Source: Ramazzottius varieornatus
Lineage: Eukaryota > Tardigrada > Eutardigrada > Parachela > Ramazzottiidae
Assembly (NCBI GenBank): GCA_001949185.1
Contig: BDGG01000005.1
Coordinates: 868,001-932,000, forward strand
Length of the DNA stretch: 64,000 bases
Direction of reading: 5' to 3'
Shown here piece by piece: positions 11,169 to 21,763 of the stretch. The translations under genes and the position numbers were made by a program. The notes beneath the pieces are model-generated. The model was not told the DNA's origin and did no database searches. It was given only the letters and a program-made list of their open reading frames with translations. Each line of letters starts with the position of its first letter. Position 1 is the first letter of the stretch.

Positions 11169-12983
11169 ATGGCCAGTAAAGTGTCGAGAAGGACAACTTC
11201 GCAGATTTCGAAGCAGCCTACGGCAACCGGAAATGGAGTTACGGAGGAGCACGAGACTAACGGGATCGAGAAGCCACCTCCTTTACCTACAGGAGACTTG
11301 CGCCTTTCGCTGACTCAAGAAAGCCCATCCTTGAAATACTTGGATGCCATCCGAATGTCTAGACTGATCGACAAGCTGATCCTCCTGGACATCACAAATG
11401 CGCTGCCTGGTAATCTTTCCCATTTTGGCCTTTCCAGGTACGAAAGCAAAACCCCTTGAATCCTCGATCATTCCTCCTGTCCGCTTACCTGACTGCATGG
11501 AGTGACCGGAGAGAAAGCTCTTGCGCATTTGTGGGGTTTTCGTTTCAGGGATTATTTTCTGTTGGATAAGCCCGGACATGCTGTGGTACGTTTCCAAGTC
11601 TTTGCCAGTTTATCCGTATGGATGATCGGTCAGCTCGGGATCGATCTTCCTCCACCTACCGAAAGAGACGATCCAAATATTACCGTCCAGAAAATAGTGG
11701 AAGCTTTACGGAAACTTGTGAGTTCAATAAGTTCCATGCATGATTTATTGCATAACGTTTATGGACGATCTTTATCGATTAGGCTTATTTCATACGCCTG
11801 AAAAATAATGTTGTTTCAGAATATTCAGAGTGATGTGGCGCCTCATCGGCTGAAGTCTGCTTTGGGACCAGAAGTCGTAAATATTCTCTATGAACTCGCA
11901 ACAGAATGTTTGAAAAGAAGGCCGAGTTTCGCAGTTCCGGATCTTTCAAAGATCAAAGGTGCGCCGGTGGAGGATATTGAGGAAGATATTGCGAATGACG
12001 ACGATGACGAGCAGTACGAAGCAATACCGCTGTTCGACTGGGAGCAGGAAGAAGTGATGGAAGACCTCACCAATGCAGACGGTGACGGTGCACCTTACAA
12101 ATCGGCATCTAGTGAGAATGCCGAGAAGGAGCGTGCGGCGGAAGAATGGAGACTGGAAGCCGATCGATTGGGACCTTTATTCGGTCGCCAAGACGGTGCA
12201 CTTAGCCAAAAGGTAAGTATCACGGTCGGTCAAAAACTTCCCCTCGGTGATGAAAGCTTCAACGGTTTTCCGTTACAGGGGTGGAGCGAACGAGTGAAAC
12301 GGCTGGAAGCTTGCCGGCAAGAACTGTTGAAGAATGTAGAGTTCCTCGAGGACAAAATGTCGGGTGTTGGTTCGGAGATCAGTCGGTCAGTGGAAAAGAT
12401 TCAGAACCGGGAGAAGTACATCAGCGTGAATAACCGACAACAAGTTGATGTAAGTGGATATTTGACGGTTGCATTCAAATTGGTGGCCGGTAAACGAAAC
12501 GTACGTACGAGATTGCTTTGTTGAGTGGTGCACGCTCCCAGCCAAAAGCAAAAAACGTGCGCCACTTGGGATAACGATCTTGAGCGTCTCGTTTGCCGAT
12601 CTCCCGGTTTACAAGTGGAAAGCTGACTGGATTTTGTCGTTTAGAAATACAAGGAAGCAAGCATGAAGTTGAAAGCAGCGCGTGAGAAGTACGAGATGCA
12701 CAACGCGGAAGTGGAGATAACTGCCAAGAAGCTTGCCGAGGTCACTGCGGAGTTCGAGAAGCTGAAGCGAAGAGTGGAAGAGAAAGGGAGTACGCTGGCG
12801 GATCGGACGGCAGCGGCGTCCATGAAGGCTGCGATCAAACGCATGAAGGAAGAGATGGGTATGTACAATATCCAATGCGCCATAGCGGAAATGCGACTGC
12901 AGCATTTGACCGAAGCCATCCAGAACGCCGAGATTGACGAAAGTTTGGCGAGCTTCGAAGGAACGAAAGCTTTGAAACGATGA
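11169..12983 (+). CDS. IFT57: Intraflagellar transport protein 57 (IFT57/Hippi)
   Basis: Five exons: 11169-11437, 11549-11717, 11820-12212, 12279-12449, 12645-12983; 446 residues, close to human IFT57 (429). The N-terminal calponin-homology-like part aligns with the family: DKLILLD, then RDYFLLDKPGHAVVRF, then DDPNITVQKIVEALRKL (human DDPNATISNILSELR), then SALGPEVVNILYELA. An acidic linker (EDIEEDIANDDDDEQY) and a long C-terminal coiled coil follow, with EKIQNREKYI (human EKISSREKYI) and a final KEEMGMYNIQ segment. Known role: subunit of the IFT-B complex needed for cilium assembly, so the animal makes cilia. The last intron (195 nt) is lengthened by a copy of the dispersed palindrome; the other introns are 66-111 nt. 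Confidence 0.9.
12482..12608. repeat. Dispersed intronic palindrome, copy 5
   Basis: In the last IFT57 intron (12450-12644). Core GAGTGGTGCACG ... CGTGCGCCACTTGG; outer arms CCGGTAAACGAAACG and CGTCTCGTTTGCCGATC pair. Confidence 0.85.
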
Positions 12984-13344
12984 AAGAATAGCGATAAGAG
13001 TAGCCTTTTTCGCCGTCCTATTTTTACTGCTTGAAACTGCCTGATGAAGTTATTCCTTTTGGATTTTCTCATTTTTTCGGTTATTCTGATGATTTTGATC
13101 TCGTGAACGCTGCCGAATTAATTTATTTCTGCCCAGTTTACATCATGAACGGTGGACTCTTTGAAAAGAACGCATGCTGTTTACCTGGGTCGGCTTGGCA
13201 GGAGTGTTGAGTAAGTTAACTCAACGTCCAAGATAAAAGCTGTAAAACAAAAATCAACAATGGTAAAAAAACTAATTTAAACTAAAAACACTGGAATAAG
13301 CCCGAAGTTGCAGTTTGTCGACTTGGGGAAGGATAGACGGTACG

Positions 13345-14826
13345 TTAGAACGAGCGGATCAGGTTAATCTGGAATGTCTCCATGACCAAATGGTCATCCT
13401 CAAATACCACAATGAGATTAAGCTCAAAACCTGGAACAAAGTTTCGATAAAACCTGAACCAGTTTTGAACGACGATGGAACTCCTGATAGTGACCTTTTC
13501 TTACCAATTCTAAAGGAGGGAGTAGCTATGGAAGCACATGTGAACATTCTGGGAAAGACCATGTAAATAGGAATGGGGACATTTCGGCAGATATCGCCGT
13601 CACCGATCTGAATGTTCTGTATTTCAGAGACCTCGCGAGCTGGTCCCTCAGCAGCACCGCAGACTTCGACTCGTAATAACTGCAGCTCGATGGACTTTAC
13701 GCCTATGTCACAACGCTCGAGGATCAGTTCGCCTGTTAACGGCTTGGCAATTTCGAAGGATGACTTGTCGAGTTGTCCATGTATACGAAACTTCGGGAGC
13801 TTCCCACTCTGTAAAAGAAGTGCACTGAGTCTGAATGGAGCCATGGACATTTAGTAGGTCACAAACAAGCTGAATAAGAATGTTTTTCCCAGAGGCGCAC
13901 AGTCTCAAGGTCGACGCACCACGGCGTGCGCCACTTGGCTGATCGAGCTCGTTGAATTCGTTCGCTCAGCTTTTCTGGCCCATTTTCCTGGTGCGATTAC
14001 CTCGACGACATTCCGCAAAGACTCCGGAGTGATGTCGAAAGTCAGTGGACTATTCAGCGAATTGTCAGGATTTTCCTACAAAGAAAACTCATTCATTTAC
14101 AAGACTGCTCAAACGTCAACAGAATAAAGCTCATACCGGTGTCTCCACGACAAACTCCAGGCTTTTCGCCAAGTCTCGATTCAACACGGATCGTTTCATT
14201 TCAACCTTAACGATGTACTGCAGAGACGAAAGCATTTAGAAAGAAGGAAAGCATGTGTATAACTTGCACAAGTGGGAAATAGGGATTAGGTACCTGGATA
14301 GTGATGCTGACGCCATGGTACGTTTCATACAGAATCTTGTTGTTCAAGGGAGCGAGTTTGACATTGAAGGGGATTCTGGTGATGCCGGTGGACAGTCGAC
14401 CGGGTTTCAGTAGCTCAAAGCTCGATAGGATGATCATCGTTGGCTAACACAGAAAGCGTTTCCGGTTAGAACACCCATATTAAGCCGTGGGAGCTGCATA
14501 TAACCCACCTTGAGTGAACTGGAGAAAGTCTCCAGCAGTATGTTCTTATTGTCCGCCTGGAGCGTTACGGTTCCTTCTACCGACAGACCTATGCCATCGT
14601 GCTTGTTGTCACCGGAGGAATGAACAGTAACCAGACCGGAAATTGTGTCCTAGAAAGAAGACAATCAAGTAAGCCTGGTAAGGTGCTCAACTGCTGACTG
14701 CTGCCAAGAGAGGTATTAACATAGAAAGCGAAGCAAACCCAACTCTATACTCACACCCTTGCGGTAGGTCTTGTTCGGACGCGAGACACTGACATCCAAA
14801 GCCACGTTGGTACCTCCGAATGCCAT
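13345..14826 (-). CDS. VPS26C: VPS26C / DSCR3, Retriever complex arrestin-fold subunit
   Basis: Seven exons on the minus strand: 14826-14755, 14649-14509, 14443-14294, 14217-14137, 14075-14001, 13808-13505, 13430-13345; 302 residues (human 297). Alignment with the family runs end to end: N-terminal ALDVSVSRPNKTYRKG, LVTVHSSGDNKHDGIGL, KILYETYHGVSITIQ, LTFDITPESLRNV, PLTGELILERCDIGVKSIEL, EIQNIQIGDGDICRNVPIPI and YMVFPRMFTC, with last strand DDHLVMETFQINLIR. Known role: with VPS35L and VPS29 it forms Retriever, which recycles endosomal cargo via SNX17. Introns are 61-105 nt except the 192-nt one between 13808 and 14001, which contains a palindrome copy. Its start codon lies 344 bp from that of the divergent hydratase gene. 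Confidence 0.93.
13857..13975. repeat. Dispersed intronic palindrome, copy 6
   Basis: In the VPS26C intron 13809-14000. Core CCCAGAGGCGCAC ... GCGTGCGCCACTTGG; the loop is diverged. Confidence 0.75.
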
Positions 14827-15170
14827 CGCGCATCCAAAGCCTTCTTAGGGAGTCTGACTGTCTGACTGTTGTGGGACTTGAAGCAGTTCGGAATTCGGAA
14901 CCAGCATGCAAAAATTGGCACACAAGTCACAGCCAATTAAGTGTGGTGAGTCGGTGACCATTCCATCGGCCATAAAACAGCTGATCGTTTCCCATCAATG
15001 TTGTGGTTTTTGAATACCCTTTTTCTAGCCAATTGCGCAGGCTTCGTTAGAGAAAGCCAGGCTGACTCTAACGGTCTAAGCCGAACTTCCAAGAGATCTT
15101 GATCTGCACCTGAAGTCATACGTTATTTCACCCCACTAGAATTCCTGCGGGACGAAAGCTCGTGTTTGCC
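14827..15170. promoter_or_regulatory. Shared divergent promoter region, VPS26C / enoyl-CoA hydratase
   Basis: 344 bp separate the two start codons on opposite strands. No TATA box was seen. A bidirectional promoter is inferred from spacing only. Confidence 0.4.
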
Positions 15171-16852
15171 ATGCATCGCCAGCCCGTTTGCAGCATATCT
15201 AGATTTGCCGCCTTCGCCTATCCCGGCTTGTGGCCATCACCAACGTTGTCGTCCATTTCCGGCTGCGCTCTTCCCTTCTCAAACAAACGTCGGGGTTTTC
15301 CTGTTCACTCACCCCGCTTCTCTTCCCAATCGTCCGATGCTGTATCAGAAGCAGAAAGGGTTTCTAATCACAGTTAGTGCCGTTTAAATTTCATCATGAC
15401 GAGCTAGCATGAATTCCATGGTCCACCGGAATTATGTTTACTGCAGGTCGACCCACGGCGAAGAAGCTAGTTGAAACGGAACAAAGAGGAGATGTCATGC
15501 TAATTGGTCTAAATCGCCCGGAAAAGCGTAACTGCGTCAACGAAGCCACGGCGAAAGAACTCCTTGCTGCTGTCACCGAATTCGAGGAGAACAAGAGTGC
15601 TAAGGTTGGCGTTCTGTATGGAAAAGGTGCTATGAGATCGCTGAACCATCTTCAAGCCACAGCTAAAATGACTAATAGCGTAGGCAATATCCATAACACG
15701 TTGAAATCTTACAGGTGGATACTTCTGTGCTGGGTGGGACCTATCGGCGTTGTCCGGAAGGGACGCAGAATGGGTGAAGAGCCTTCCAGCCTTTCCTGCT
15801 CTGATGGGGCCTACTAGGAATTTCATCAATAAGCCTTTGATAGCTGCCATCCAAGGATACGCAGTCGCAGGAGGCCTCGAGCTCTCCTTGATGTGTGATA
15901 TGCGCTTCATGGAAGAAGATGCCATATTGGGCGTATTTTGCCGCAGATATGGTATCTTTGATTCTTCTATGTATCTCATATCAATTTTGTTCGTTTGTAT
16001 GGTGGTCCGCAACATCATTTTATTTTTTCGATAGGTGTGCCGTTAGTCGATGGTGGAACGGTTCGACTACCCGCGCTGATTGGATTATCGAGAGCTCTGG
16101 ACTTAATTCTCACCGGTCGGCCTGTGGATGCGAAAGAGGCTTTATCGATGGGTCTTGTGAATCGAGTCGTTGGACGCGGAAGTGGTACGTATCACCGGCC
16201 CAGGCTTTGCTGTTACCGTATTGCCTCGTGCTGGCTCTGACAGTATACAGCAAAAGACTGGACGTTCGTCAGTTCATGGTGAATTCATCTGTAGCGATTG
16301 GGGAAGCCTTGAAGGCGGCACAAACCATTGCCAGGTTTCCCCAGGAATGTATGCTGGCTGACCGAGAATCAGCTTACCATTCGACCTTTACCGCCAAGTC
16401 TTTGGAGGATGCTCTGGTCTTTGAACACGAGAAGGGAAAGCAGATCATTATAAACGAAGCCATAGCAGGTACCAAAACCCGCTCAATCCTTCATTAAACT
16501 TGAATACTGTATTCCCTCGATAGTTCTGCGATTACGTCATCATGCCAGTGAATTACACCCGCACTGGTATCGCTGATTGTTTGATTGTCGCCCATCATTA
16601 CACTTGACTGGGGAGCAGTCTTTGATTGAAGGTATAGATACTTTCTGTTCCCCGCCGGATGATATTTACCACGACAGTTACGTGATTGGCAGAACGTTGG
16701 AGGGAATACAGTACTTTATGAAGACGAAAATTTTAGATTTCCGCCGTTGGTTTTCAGGCGCAAAGGGTTTTGTTTTCGGTCTCGGAAAGCACGGCAAGTT
16801 CAATTTCAACGCTCAGAAGATCAACGACCTTGTTCACTCTGAGAAAAAGTAA
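15171..16852 (+). CDS. Crotonase-fold enoyl-CoA hydratase/isomerase, probably mitochondrial
   Basis: Six exons: 15171-15372, 15447-15626, 15715-15951, 16035-16184, 16295-16468, 16758-16852; 345 residues. The first about 67 residues are Arg/Ser-rich with few acids ([18 protein letters not shown] start), typical of a mitochondrial presequence. The rest is a crotonase: [11 protein letters not shown], the oxyanion-hole loop [14 protein letters not shown], the second oxyanion loop [17 protein letters not shown] with a Glu at the position of ECHS1 Glu144, and [18 protein letters not shown], typical of a crotonase subgroup common in bacteria. At the second catalytic Glu position of ECHS1 I see Gly, so the reaction may differ from simple hydration. 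The C-terminus ([13 protein letters not shown]) resembles AGRHGKF ends. Exon 1 uses a GTTAGT donor and is the least certain boundary. Confidence 0.88.
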
Positions 16853-17581
16853 AGTCTTATCTATTGTTCTTGTTGAAATGAGACATTTTGAGCTTCACCG
16901 GGAAGCATGGTTCACGCGCTAATTCCGAAGATTAGGATTTCAAACGTCCGCCGATGGACTTTTTTCGGGTTTTCCTGCTTGTGTTTACATCTGTCGTTGA
17001 CCTCAATCACGGTCCATGACGAGCACGAGAAAACGGATTCCTCTCTCGTTCTACAGGGCAGAACCTGGAAAGTTTAAGCTAACAGTAAGTTGACCTTTTG
17101 TAGACCTCCAATACAAGTGGTCATTAATTGAGGACTAAATATTAAATTTATCTCCACTGTTCAGGAAACGACTTTTGTGTTAACAGGGCTTTGACATGGG
17201 AAAGCCGAACTTCAGAACTTTCTTGTCAACTTCTCTGTGTGCGGCCTTTTGCGGAATTTTCATATTCGATGCAGCTTTTTTTGCTCTGCAAGACAGGCCA
17301 ATAAAAGCCCTTTCCGGAATTTTCGCAATATCTAGGGTTCTATCTTGACAGTCCATGATTATTATGATAAATCTCTGTAACGTCGCCTTTTTATTGGTCG
17401 CCTTCGATCCAATGCGCCGACGGTGGTTTACGGCTTAACTATAGGAGAGCTCTGATTTCAGGCTTGTAATTTAAAAAGTTACTATCGTTCACCCCAGGTC
17501 CCCAGCGGGTGACTGTTAACAGTGACGCATGGACCCCATGATGTGAGGTCACCGTACATGGTATGTTATATGTGATGTTAC
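16853..17581. other. Gene-free stretch
   Basis: Between the hydratase stop and the sulfotransferase start. I see no gene. Near 17520-17600 there is a GATGTGAGGTCACC-type low-complexity run of TG/CA steps. Confidence 0.4.
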
Positions 17582-18800
17582 ATGACAAATGGCATTACAC
17601 ATGGCCGGAAAAGTAGCACTTTTGTAGGTTCGGACTGCTCCCGGACGGCGCATTATCAAAGGTTCAGTCGGCCGAAACTACCTCTAGTGAGTTTGCTGAG
17701 CACACAAGGAAGCGGCAATACGTGGCTTCGATGGCTGATCGAACGGCTGACCGGTGTTTGCACCCGGTGTCTACAAGTGTCTATGAGGGCGAGAAAGATC
17801 TTCTAAGAAAAGGTAACTTCGACCCATGGGAGACGCAGTCACGGATTGCTTGGTACAACATGGACATTTTAGGTCTTAAGTGTGAGATGGGAAGGCCGCA
17901 AAACAACAGAAGCATAGTCCAGAAATGCCACTATTAGAACCATCGTCGGACCCAGAAGGTTTTGGTAATAAGTGAACCAATTTCCTTGTACGGTACTGTA
18001 CATCGGTTCCTTTGTTATCATTCGGTTTCTTCGCGTTTCCGAATTTCGAAAGACCACACAGCTATTGTTTTTGCCAGTTATGATTCGAAATCCGTCCCCG
18101 ACTACCATCGAATGCACACCAGAGCTAATCACACTGGCCTGGCGGATCTCGAGGTCTTCTCAACCAAAAGTAAGCGAACAGTCAAACGAACCAGCTATAG
18201 CTTGTACTTCGGTTTGCTCGTATTAAATTACTGAGTTTCTGGTCTTATGATTACGTGGAATCGGAGTAATTTTGCACTCATAACGTGCAGGATCGCTGGC
18301 TCGAGTGGCGCACCCTTCCAGCCAATAACAGTGAAAGAATGCGCTACTAGAGAGGACGATCTTTTGTTCAGCTCCACATGTCGATGAGAGGCTCTAATTT
18401 TAACTTTCGTGACATAGAATGGGCAGATTTCGTCGAGAAGGAACGCAGTCTTGAATGGCTCGACCAGATCCGGTTCGTCCTTTCACAAGCCGAGTATGGA
18501 ATGGTCGTTTTCTACGAGAACCTGCAATCGGACTTGCAGCACGAACTGCGCAGGGTCGCCGACTTTCTGGACGTCTTTGTCACGGAACAACGGCTCGAGT
18601 GTACAGTACGGCACTCCGCTGGGAATTTCAATAGAAAGAAGATCAGCGACAATACTCAGTTTTATACCAGTACTCAAATGAAACTGATCTCTCTGCTTAT
18701 GGCTGACGCCGTGGAAATATTGCGACTGCACAATGTAACCAACATACCTGAGATATACGCAACGTTTCTTATTCACCCACCATATTCAAAGAACGAATAA
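17582..18800 (+). CDS. WSCD-like sulfotransferase-domain protein, frame interrupted in the first part
   Basis: Three segments match the sulfotransferase domain of WSCD1/WSCD2. The 5'-phosphosulfate-binding start STQGSGNTWLRWLIERLTG lies in the exon near 17660-17750. A middle exon ending at 18169 encodes YHRMHTRANHTGLADLEVF. The last exon, 18418-18800, joins in phase 1 and encodes TKKWADFVEKERSLEWLDQ, GMVVFYENLQSDL and a C-terminal helix. After RLTG the expected continuation (TSVYEGEKDLLRKG, 17773-17815) is in another frame, with no intron-sized gap. I could not connect it, nor the link to the middle exon, cleanly. The usual RNP triplet of the 3'-phosphate site also reads SYDSK here. Either a small frameshift or assembly error, or a pseudogene. 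The family transfers sulfate from PAPS, usually in the Golgi; no signal anchor was found at this start. Confidence 0.6.
18275..18380. repeat. Dispersed intronic palindrome, copy 7
   Basis: In the intron before the last sulfotransferase exon. Core CGAGTGGCGCACCC, loop CAGCCAATAACAGTGAAAG (consensus form), right arm AATGCGCTACTAG, then ACGATCTT. Confidence 0.8.
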
Positions 18801-18939
18801 ATCAGTTGTGAAGCCTCCCACGACAACTGCGTTTCCAACCCCACTGCAGGCAACAAAATTGTTAGCGATTGAATATCCCGCACAAACATATTCAGCAAGT
18901 GGAAGAAAGCATCACGACAAGTAAAACAACGCAAAAGGA

Positions 18940-21583
18940 TCAGCAGCAGCCGCCCTTCTTCTTTTTCGGCTTCTTATCTGCAACCGAACAGAGTTCTCAT
19001 GTGTAAAATTTGTTCAATGATTTTCCATATCTTATTATTAAGAGCTCACCTTCATCGTGTTCGGTGATGTCGTGACGTTCAGTATGGATGAGCTCTCCGT
19101 CGGGTCCCACAGTGGTCACATGGCTGTGGAGCTCGTCGTGACGATGCGACTTGCCTGCCGCAGAATGGTCGGGGACCTCTCCCTCAAAGTGGTCTCCCAG
19201 AGCGCCAGTCCGACCGGAATGGCCTTCGATCTCTTGGGCGTCATGAGGCTCTCCTTGTTCATCAATGTAAGAAGGAATAAGCCGGTGGGAGATATGATGG
19301 TTCACGTCATCATCGTCTTCCTCTGCACCTTCACGATCGCTATGATGAAGCTTGCTGTGAGTATCGAAGAGCCGACTGTGTTGAGATCTGCCAAGATCCG
19401 CCTTGCTCGTTCCATCTTCTTCCTCAAGGTCTAACCGGGACCTCGAACCAGCCCGGGACTTGTGGGACTTGTGACTGTGGACGGAGAGCTTGCTCGTCGA
19501 AGGCTGTAGCGTTGTGGTACTGGTACCGTTCATATTTAGTGTAGAGCCCGGTGTCAGGTTGGCTGTTGAACCTGGCGTCAAGACAGCCGTCGAACCTGCC
19601 GTAAGACCCAGCTTGCTCTTGGGTTCGCCCAGGTTTTTTTGACTGGGGCCACCGGGTAAGCTCTGGCTCCTGCTGGGACCCAGGGTTGCTCCGTCATGAT
19701 CGTGTCGGGACTTGGCGGAACCGACGACAAGCTGAGAGTGGCTTTTGTTGATGGCTTCACGCAGCATCACGGAATGCGCACTCTTGTTGAGTTCGGCGCG
19801 GCCTTGCGCGTACAGACCTTGCTGGGCCGGGTCAGGTACCTCGATCACGTCGTCATCGCGGTGATGTCTGTGGCGACTTTCTTTCGAATGGTGGCGCTTT
19901 TTCTCGTCATACTCGTGTCGATCGTGGTGACGATTGTGGTGACTTTCGCGTTCAGTATGTGCGTCTCTTTCGTGACTGTCAGGGAAATATCGGGAAAAAC
20001 TGTCACAAACTATACGGATCTTCAACAAATGACATGAACCTGGTCGTTTTGTCCAAGTAGCGCACAGTAACTACCAATTACAATAGAAAGTGCGCCATTT
20101 CAGAGAACAATCGTTTTCAGTTCATTTGCCGGCGTTTCGTATTCCGCATAAAGCCATAAAACAGCTTTTTCCAACAGATATACCTGGTGGGAGAATGAGA
20201 TCTTCGGTGGTGGCGATCTTGGTCTGGTGAATCAGCCTTCCTGTGGTGTCTCTCCGGAGACTCGGACCTTCGTTGTCGTCGATCGGTGGACCGGTGGTGT
20301 CTAGTGTGTCGTCCTTCTGAATCTTCCTCGCGCTCCTCTTCGTCGTCCGTCATACTGGAGTTCTTCTTCAGCCGCACAACGAAGGTCCGTCGCCGTTTAC
20401 GTTCGGCGCCGGGTTGCTCGGCTTCTTTGACTTCATATGGATTCTTTCCACTGCGCTTGATGGGGACAACCATGTTCGGGCGTCCTTCTAATGTGTACTC
20501 AACGTGGCGAAACTTCTCATACGGACCGACTGCGACGTAGTAGCCGTTGGTCTTGAGATCGGCGACATGTTCGATAAGCTTTCCATCGAGAGTACAAAGG
20601 CTGGAAGATAATCAACTGAATATGGATCCACCTACATACAGTTCCGGGCAAAATAACTTCGTTTCTTCCAAATGCTTCGTCCGGGACTTACTTTTTACAG
20701 AAGCCACCTGCAGGTTTAATTTTTTCCGCAATGGTATCCTTCGCTCGTAGAATATTCCAAAGATCAAATTTCCTAAGCATAACTTTGGCGGGTGGGTTCA
20801 CGTCGTCACCATTCCGGAAAACGCTGGGGAACGACACATAACACTGAACACAAAAGTCTGCCGACAAAGCTTCGTAAAAGACAATACGATATCACTCATA
20901 CTGGATTATAACGAGCTGAACACTTCCCCGTTGGCTGTCCTGTACTTCTTCTCCGCTAAACTGAGGCGCAACAGGTTCCTAGATAGAAAATTCCAGCTCA
21001 GGATAAGCTTTACACGGTAAAGGAAACTAAAAATCAGAGAAATAAGAAGATTCAGCCACTGTACCTTGGGAGGCGGCGCGGTTTTCGAAGATATCGACAT
21101 GCGATTCTGCCGAGGATTGACCGGTACAATAATGCTCTTATCATAACCGTTGGGAATCGTCTGGAACTTATCCGTGCCGGCAATAACGTAAACACCGTTT
21201 GGTTCCAGTTGAGCCATGTCTTTCACTTCCGTTCCATTCGTCGGAGTAAAGACCCGTTTGACCGCGCCAAATGTCGGGCGTACCTTGTCGGAAATATCGG
21301 CCAAAACTCCTTCCCATGTCTTGGCCTTCTTCTCGTTCAGCTGAACAGGTCGACCACGACTCAGCTTATCGCCATTATTGATCACAACAAGACGTCTACC
21401 GGTAGGAAAACTCTGCCGTTCTGGCTGATCTGATGCTTCTTCTTTCTCACGGCTCTCACGTTGCGAGTCTTCGCGGCCCCCAGGCTTGGTACTTTTGGCC
21501 GGTGGATCGTGTGAACCATCGCGATTATTGTCTTTCTGCTCTTCATGATGTCGACCGCGTTCGTTTCGACCGTTTTCGGCCAT
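18940..21583 (-). CDS. Doublecortin-domain protein, DCDC2-like, with polybasic -CC C-terminus
   Basis: Six exons on the minus strand: 21583-21065, 20978-20902, 20823-20692, 20600-20184, 19975-19050, 18977-18940; 702 residues. Two DCX microtubule-binding domains: the first (about 65-150) has RRLVVINNGDKLSRG, FGAVKRVFTPTNG and LEPNGVYVIAG; the second (about 190-280) has VIIQHVFRNGDD, LRKFDLWNILRAKDT and LCTLDGKLIE, then NGYYVAVGPYEKF. This arrangement resembles DCDC2. A long disordered tail follows, rich in His, Ser, Arg and Asp, with three TPGS-type repeats (STAVLTPGS, TANLTPGS, TLNMNG). The last short exon adds KKPKKKKGGCC. DCDC2 relatives bind microtubules in cilia. The gene is a tandem paralogue of the one upstream; both share exons of exactly 77 and 132 nt at the start of the second DCX domain. 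Intron 4 holds a palindrome copy. Confidence 0.87.
20020..20135. repeat. Dispersed intronic palindrome, copy 8
   Basis: In the doublecortin gene intron 19976-20183. More diverged: CCAAGTAGCGCACAG ... AAAGTGCGCCATTTCAG, with TCGTTTT on both sides. Confidence 0.7.
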
Positions 21584-21763
21584 TCTTTACAAAAATAGTA
21601 CCGGGTGATGAAAATACGACAATACCCTATTTTTTACAGTGGATATAAACGGAAAAACTTCCCCTCTTACAGCACCAAACAGCTAGTTTTGCTTTCTACA
21701 TCAAACAACTTTACATTTGTTACCATGAGAATCACAGAATACATTCTACAGAAAAAGAACGTT

